A DNA stretch of 64,000 bases from Candidatus Gastranaerophilales bacterium. GTDB lineage: Bacteria > Cyanobacteriota > Vampirovibrionia > Gastranaerophilales > Gastranaerophilaceae. Shown here one piece after another: positions 61,417 through 64,000 of the stretch. The stretch lies in the NCBI GenBank assembly GCA_900770525.1, contig CAAHDT010000023.1, positions 66,264 through 130,263 of the forward strand, read 5' to 3'. The notes below the pieces were generated by a model that did no database searches, was not told the origin of the DNA, and saw nothing but the letters and a program-made list of their open reading frames with translations. Every line of letters begins with the position of its first letter. The stretch's first letter is position 1. A program made the translations under genes and the position numbers.

Positions 61417-62453
61417 TGTTAGAAAAATTTAGATTTTTAACCGCAGGAGAAAGCCATGGAAGATGTTTAACAGCAATTATAGAAGGCTTGCCATCCGGTT
61501 TAGAGATTGATGTAGATTTTATTAATTCTGAACTTAAACGCCGACAACAAGGTTACGGACGCGGAGGCAGAATGAAAATAGAATCTGATACCGTAGAAAT
61601 AACTTCCGGAGTACGGTTCGGTAAAACGTTGGGTTCTCCGATTGCTCTTGTTATATATAACAAAGACTTCGAAAACTGGTCAAAGATTATGAGCACAAAA
61701 CCTGAAGACCAAAACAATGAAAAATCTTTTACAACATATCGCCCCGGACATGCAGATTATGCAGGCAGTATAAAATATCATCAATCAGATTTGCGAAATA
61801 TTTTAGAACGCTCCAGCGCAAGAAAAACCGCCACAGAAGTCGCAGTTGGTGCTATTGCAAAATTGTTTTTGAAACATTATGGAATAACTTGTGAGTCAAG
61901 TATTCTTCAAATAGGAAACGGAATAAATGAAGAAGAATTTCACTCTGAAATTGATGCTGCAAAAGCAAAAGGAGATACTTTAGGCGGAAAATTTGAAGTA
62001 ATTTATAAAAACTTACCAATCGGACTCGGCTCTCATGTTCATTGGGACAGATGTCTTGATGGAAAAATTGCTCAAGCTGTTATGAGTATACCGGCAATCA
62101 AATCTGTATCGTTTGGTAATGGTGAAAATGCGCATACAACTTTTGGGAGCAAATTTCATGATGAAATGTTTGTTGAAGATGGAAAAATTGTGCGCAAAAC
62201 CAACAATGCCGGTGGGGTAGAAGGCGGAATGTCAAATGGAGAAGATTTGGTTGTAAAAGCAATAATGAAACCGATACCAACCCTAAAAACCCCATTAAAC
62301 ACCGTTGACAGCGCAAATATGACAGCAACAACTGCACACTTTGAACGTTCTGATACGTGTGCAGTTGAAGCCTGTGCCGTTGTTGCAGAATCACGCATTG
62401 CTTGTGTCTTAGCAAACGAAATAATGCTAACAACACCTTGTGATACGATATAA
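61416..62453 (+). CDS. aroC: Chorismate synthase
   Basis: AroC makes chorismate from EPSP using reduced FMN. The 345-residue protein has the signatures GESHGRCLTAIIEGLPSGLE, RRQQGYGRGGRMKIESD, YRPGHADYAGSIKYHQSDLR, RSSARKTATEVAVGAIAKL and NNAGGVEGGMSNGEDLVVKA. The catalytic His residues are in GESHGR and YRPGHAD. Length is typical. A weak hairpin follows the stop (62457-62491). Confidence 0.97.
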   Translation: MLEKFRFLTAGESHGRCLTAIIEGLPSGLEIDVDFINSELKRRQQGYGRGGRMKIESDTVEITSGVRFGKTLGSPIALVIYNKDFENWSKIMSTKPEDQNNEKSFTTYRPGHADYAGSIKYHQSDLRNILERSSARKTATEVAVGAIAKLFLKHYGITCESSILQIGNGINEEEFHSEIDAAKAKGDTLGGKFEVIYKNLPIGLGSHVHWDRCLDGKIAQAVMSIPAIKSVSFGNGENAHTTFGSKFHDEMFVEDGKIVRKTNNAGGVEGGMSNGEDLVVKAIMKPIPTLKTPLNTVDSANMTATTAHFERSDTCAVEACAVVAESRIACVLANEIMLTTPCDTI

Positions 62454-62581
62454 AGTGGAATATAGCAAAATCATTTGCTATTCGTAATTCCAATCAATTA
62501 TAAAAATGTATGGTGGCGAAAAGCGCAAGCAGTTTCCACCTTTTCAACCAATCGGAAAATGTAGACAAAATGTCTACAAAC

Positions 62582-62787
62582 CACGTCATTCTGAAAAACT
62601 AAAAAAATACTTTGAGCTCTGCGAAAAGTGATTTTTTTGTTTATTCAGAATCTAGCCATTGGAAAAATTTTACTATGGTTGGATTGCGTTTCGGATGTCG
62701 TAACTGCTCAGTGGTGGCTAGATCCTGAATAAGATAAAATCTACGCCGTTAAAACGGCTCGATTTTTAATCTTTTCAGGATGACGTG
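62582..62787. repeat. MITE-like nested palindrome
   Basis: A 206-base element with outer arms CACGTCATTCTGAAAA (62582-62597) and TTTTCAGGATGACGTG (62772-62787), 15 of 16 paired. Inner arms are TTATTCAGAATCTAGCCA (62641-62658) and TGGCTAGATCCTGAATAA (62715-62732), 17 of 18 paired. It has no coding capacity. Such nested palindromes fit a non-autonomous miniature element or a large structured RNA. An 18-base arm match lies at 1328-1345. Confidence 0.7.
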
Positions 62788-62806
62788 TTTTTATCATCAG
62801 ACGTAT

Positions 62807-62826
62807 GATGCGCACACTTGCGCACC
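62807..62826. repeat. Hairpin just downstream of the variable pilin-like gene
   Basis: Read on the minus strand, GGTGCGCA-AGTG-TGCGCATC is an 8-pair stem (one G-T) with a 4-base loop, starting 11 bases after the stop codon at 62838-62840. No T run follows, so it is a poor terminator. Characterised DGR targets carry a small hairpin/cruciform at this place, next to the initiation-of-mutagenic-homing site. A perfect twin lies at 46825-46844. Confidence 0.75.
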
Positions 62827-62837
62827 ATGCAGTGAAT

Positions 62838-63920
62838 TTACTCAACTATGCAAACCGCCTGTCCATCGCTGGTGTCGCGGGTGTAGCGGTGCCAGTACGA
62901 GCCCGTAGAGCGGAAGTCGCGGTTGTACGCGTGGTTGCTACCGTCCTCCTCACCCGACCAAAGGTAGAAGCCGGAAGAGGTAAAGCCTAGAGCAGTTGCT
63001 GCATCCTGATCCCATTGAAGATTGGAATAATCTCTGTCTGCGTTGATTGTTGGATTGCCCTTGTATAGCTGGCTCGCTAACTTTCCGAGGTCATCCATTG
63101 TTGGCATTTTGCTTACCCCTCCACATTGTTTTACTGCGCCTGCCAAGTAATCACGGTCGTAGGGGCAATACTGTATTCCAAGGTTTCCTTTCTCTGCTAA
63201 ACATTCTGCTCTTGTTAGCGGGGTTGGTGTAAATACAGCTCCAAAACATTTTCCATTTAATTCAAATGCACATGCATTGCCTAACTTATTTGCATTAAAT
63301 AAAACTACATCATTACTTAGCTTATTAGGTTTACCTGTACCGTTTATTTCATACACGGCTGCTACGCAACTTGCAGATGGGTTGGTTAATGGTTTGTTAT
63401 CTGTTGTTGTCCAACTTAGCTTTTCTAAAGAGTCTATTGCTTTACACTTTTTGTTATAGCTTAGTATCATTGGGGTACCATCGGCTGTGACAATCCCTAC
63501 GTTATCACTTGTGTAGTCGTTATCGTCATCCGTGTTCATGCCGAATTGTTTGCCGGTCTTAGTTTTGGATATATCCCAAGTTTTGCCATCTCCTAAGTCA
63601 ACAGTGTCATAAGGCCAACAACCTCTTAGGTTGCTTGCGTTACAACGTTTAGAGATTTTTAAGTGTTTTTGTAGCTCATCTACAAACGCGTCAGTGCTAT
63701 CATATGGACCGATTAGGTTAAGTCGTGCCATCTTTTCGGTGGCTAATGAAAACTTATACTGGACACTACGCGAACGCTCTGCGCGGACTTTTGACTGGAT
63801 GTTAGTTAATAGTGCAGGTAGTGTCAATGCGGCAACTACGCCGATTATGCCAAGAGTTATGAGGACTTCGGCGAGGGTGAAGGCTGCTTTCTTGTTAGTT
63901 ACGTTATTTGGCTCTTGCAA
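62838..63920 (-). CDS. Pilin-like protein with C-terminal C-type-lectin-like domain; candidate DGR variable protein
   Basis: The chain has a type IV pilin N-terminus (AAFTLAEVLITLGIIGVVAA), a Cys-containing middle, and a C-terminal domain (about residues 245-360) of C-type-lectin/DUF1566 style: ATALGFTSSGFYLWSGEED, then AYNRDFRSTGSYW, and ends QAVCIVE. In 62868-62945, 20 of 26 codons end in C and are NNC types reachable from AAC (Asp, Ser, Asn, His, Tyr, Arg, Thr), as in DGR variable regions. A TTG at 63920 is the minimal start. The frame stays open upstream to base 64000 through the leader repeat, so the true start may lie outside. The gene is more GC-rich than its neighbours. Confidence 0.85.
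   Translation of the reverse strand: MQEPNNVTNKKAAFTLAEVLITLGIIGVVAALTLPALLTNIQSKVRAERSRSVQYKFSLATEKMARLNLIGPYDSTDAFVDELQKHLKISKRCNASNLRGCWPYDTVDLGDGKTWDISKTKTGKQFGMNTDDDNDYTSDNVGIVTADGTPMILSYNKKCKAIDSLEKLSWTTTDNKPLTNPSASCVAAVYEINGTGKPNKLSNDVVLFNANKLGNACAFELNGKCFGAVFTPTPLTRAECLAEKGNLGIQYCPYDRDYLAGAVKQCGGVSKMPTMDDLGKLASQLYKGNPTINADRDYSNLQWDQDAATALGFTSSGFYLWSGEEDGSNHAYNRDFRSTGSYWHRYTRDTSDGQAVCIVE
62841..62960 (-). other. Candidate DGR variable region (VR)
   Basis: This is the 3' end of the pilin-like gene. It is strikingly GC-rich in an AT-rich genome and nearly every variable-type codon is NNC. The last codons (GGA CAG GCG GTT TGC) form a conserved, GC-containing end such as the initiation-of-mutagenic-homing part of a VR. 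No template repeat or reverse transcriptase was seen in the window. Confidence 0.65.
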
Positions 63921-64000
63921 CTGCTTGCCTGTGGCTGAATTGAAGGTTGACTCCTCACCCCAGCCCCTCTCCCGCTGGTAGAGGGGTTCTTGAGCACTTG
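63897..64000 (-). repeat. Dispersed leader repeat, copy 3 (in front of pilin-like gene, cut by edge)
   Basis: On the minus strand this reads RERGWGEESTFNSATGKQLQ followed by EPNNVT, directly in frame with the pilin core. The STFNSATGKQLQ part corresponds to LTFHSVIDKQLQ in copy 1 and LTLHSANIKQLQ in copy 2. It is the only copy here attached to a pilin-like gene. The rest of the copy lies beyond the window. Confidence 0.65.

Noticed and set aside
62807..62826. Hairpin as intrinsic terminator
   Set aside because: No T run on either strand; it is repeated at another locus and fits a DGR-associated or repeat hairpin better.
62805..62990. 61-codon plus-strand frame opposite the VR (Val/Ala/Arg-rich)
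   Set aside because: It is the antisense shadow of the GC-rich variable region; it has no ribosome site.
1..64000. CRISPR arrays, rRNA, tRNA, integrase or transposase genes
   Set aside because: No direct-repeat arrays, no conserved RNA gene sequences and no recombinase motifs were seen on either strand by reading; a tool search could still find a divergent tRNA.
62838..64000. DGR reverse transcriptase in the window
   Set aside because: No frame with reverse transcriptase motifs is present; any cassette must lie outside.

Overview
The window is AT-rich bacterial chromosome. It most likely comes from a non-photosynthetic, gut-type relative of Cyanobacteria (Melainabacteria / Gastranaerophilales); that placement is an inference. 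The evidence is a SpoIIIAA/Ycf45-type AAA ATPase with a C-terminal R3H segment, three pilin-like proteins sharing the leader core AFTLAEVLITLGII, a single-gene RNase HIII, no photosynthesis genes, and many unrecognised, probably lineage-specific proteins. No rRNA, tRNA, CRISPR array, integrase or transposase gene was seen.

Layout. 1-5.5 kb: an edge-truncated unknown gene, a dispersed repeat, a solo HicB-like gene, a small HTH gene, glutamine-dependent NAD synthetase and GAPDH. 5.6-12.5 kb: a hybrid sensor kinase, a NarL-type regulator and an exported coiled-coil protein in one operon, then a class A PBP translationally coupled to RNase HIII. 12.6-21.3 kb: a GH13-like protein, PgeF, a stand-alone AICAR transformylase, dCMP deaminase and UvrA. 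21.4-29.3 kb: a pilin-like gene with a duplicated leader, CoaX, two glycine-zipper proteins, rimP-nusA and a Ser/Thr-rich coiled-coil protein. 29.4-38.5 kb: a HEPN/MNT toxin-antitoxin pair, a lytic transglycosylase, MazG, DAHP synthase and a TPR cluster containing a probable frameshift at a run of nine A. 38.8-46.8 kb: the R3H ATPase, then smc-scpA-scpB coupled to a matrixin-like metalloprotease. 47-57 kb: a pilin-like gene, nadB-nadC, a NarL-type regulator, GlmU, a nucleoside transporter, and a run holding an oxidoreductase, a CDP-alcohol phosphatidyltransferase, TrmL and NAD(P)HX dehydratase. 57.3-64 kb: a glycogen-synthase-like enzyme with a long N-terminal extension, a solute-binding lipoprotein coupled to chorismate synthase, a MITE-like nested palindrome, and a third pilin-like gene running off the right edge.

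The strongest unusual signal is at the right edge. The third pilin-like protein ends in a C-type-lectin-like domain. Its last roughly 40 codons are GC-rich and dominated by NNC codons, as expected of the variable region of a diversity-generating retroelement (DGR). A hairpin with an 8-bp stem and 4-nt loop lies just past the stop codon. No reverse transcriptase or template repeat is in the window, so this is either a remote DGR target or its cassette lies beyond 64 kb. The same hairpin and the leader repeat of this gene recur at 46.8-47.0 kb without a pilin between them, and the leader repeat alone recurs at about 0.9 kb.

Pathways in the window include NAD biosynthesis (nadB, nadC, nadE, NAD(P)HX repair), shikimate (DAHP synthase, chorismate synthase), cell-wall synthesis and remodelling (PBP, GlmU, PgeF, lytic transglycosylase), nucleotide metabolism (AICAR transformylase, dCMP deaminase, MazG, nucleoside uptake) and chromosome organisation (SMC complex).
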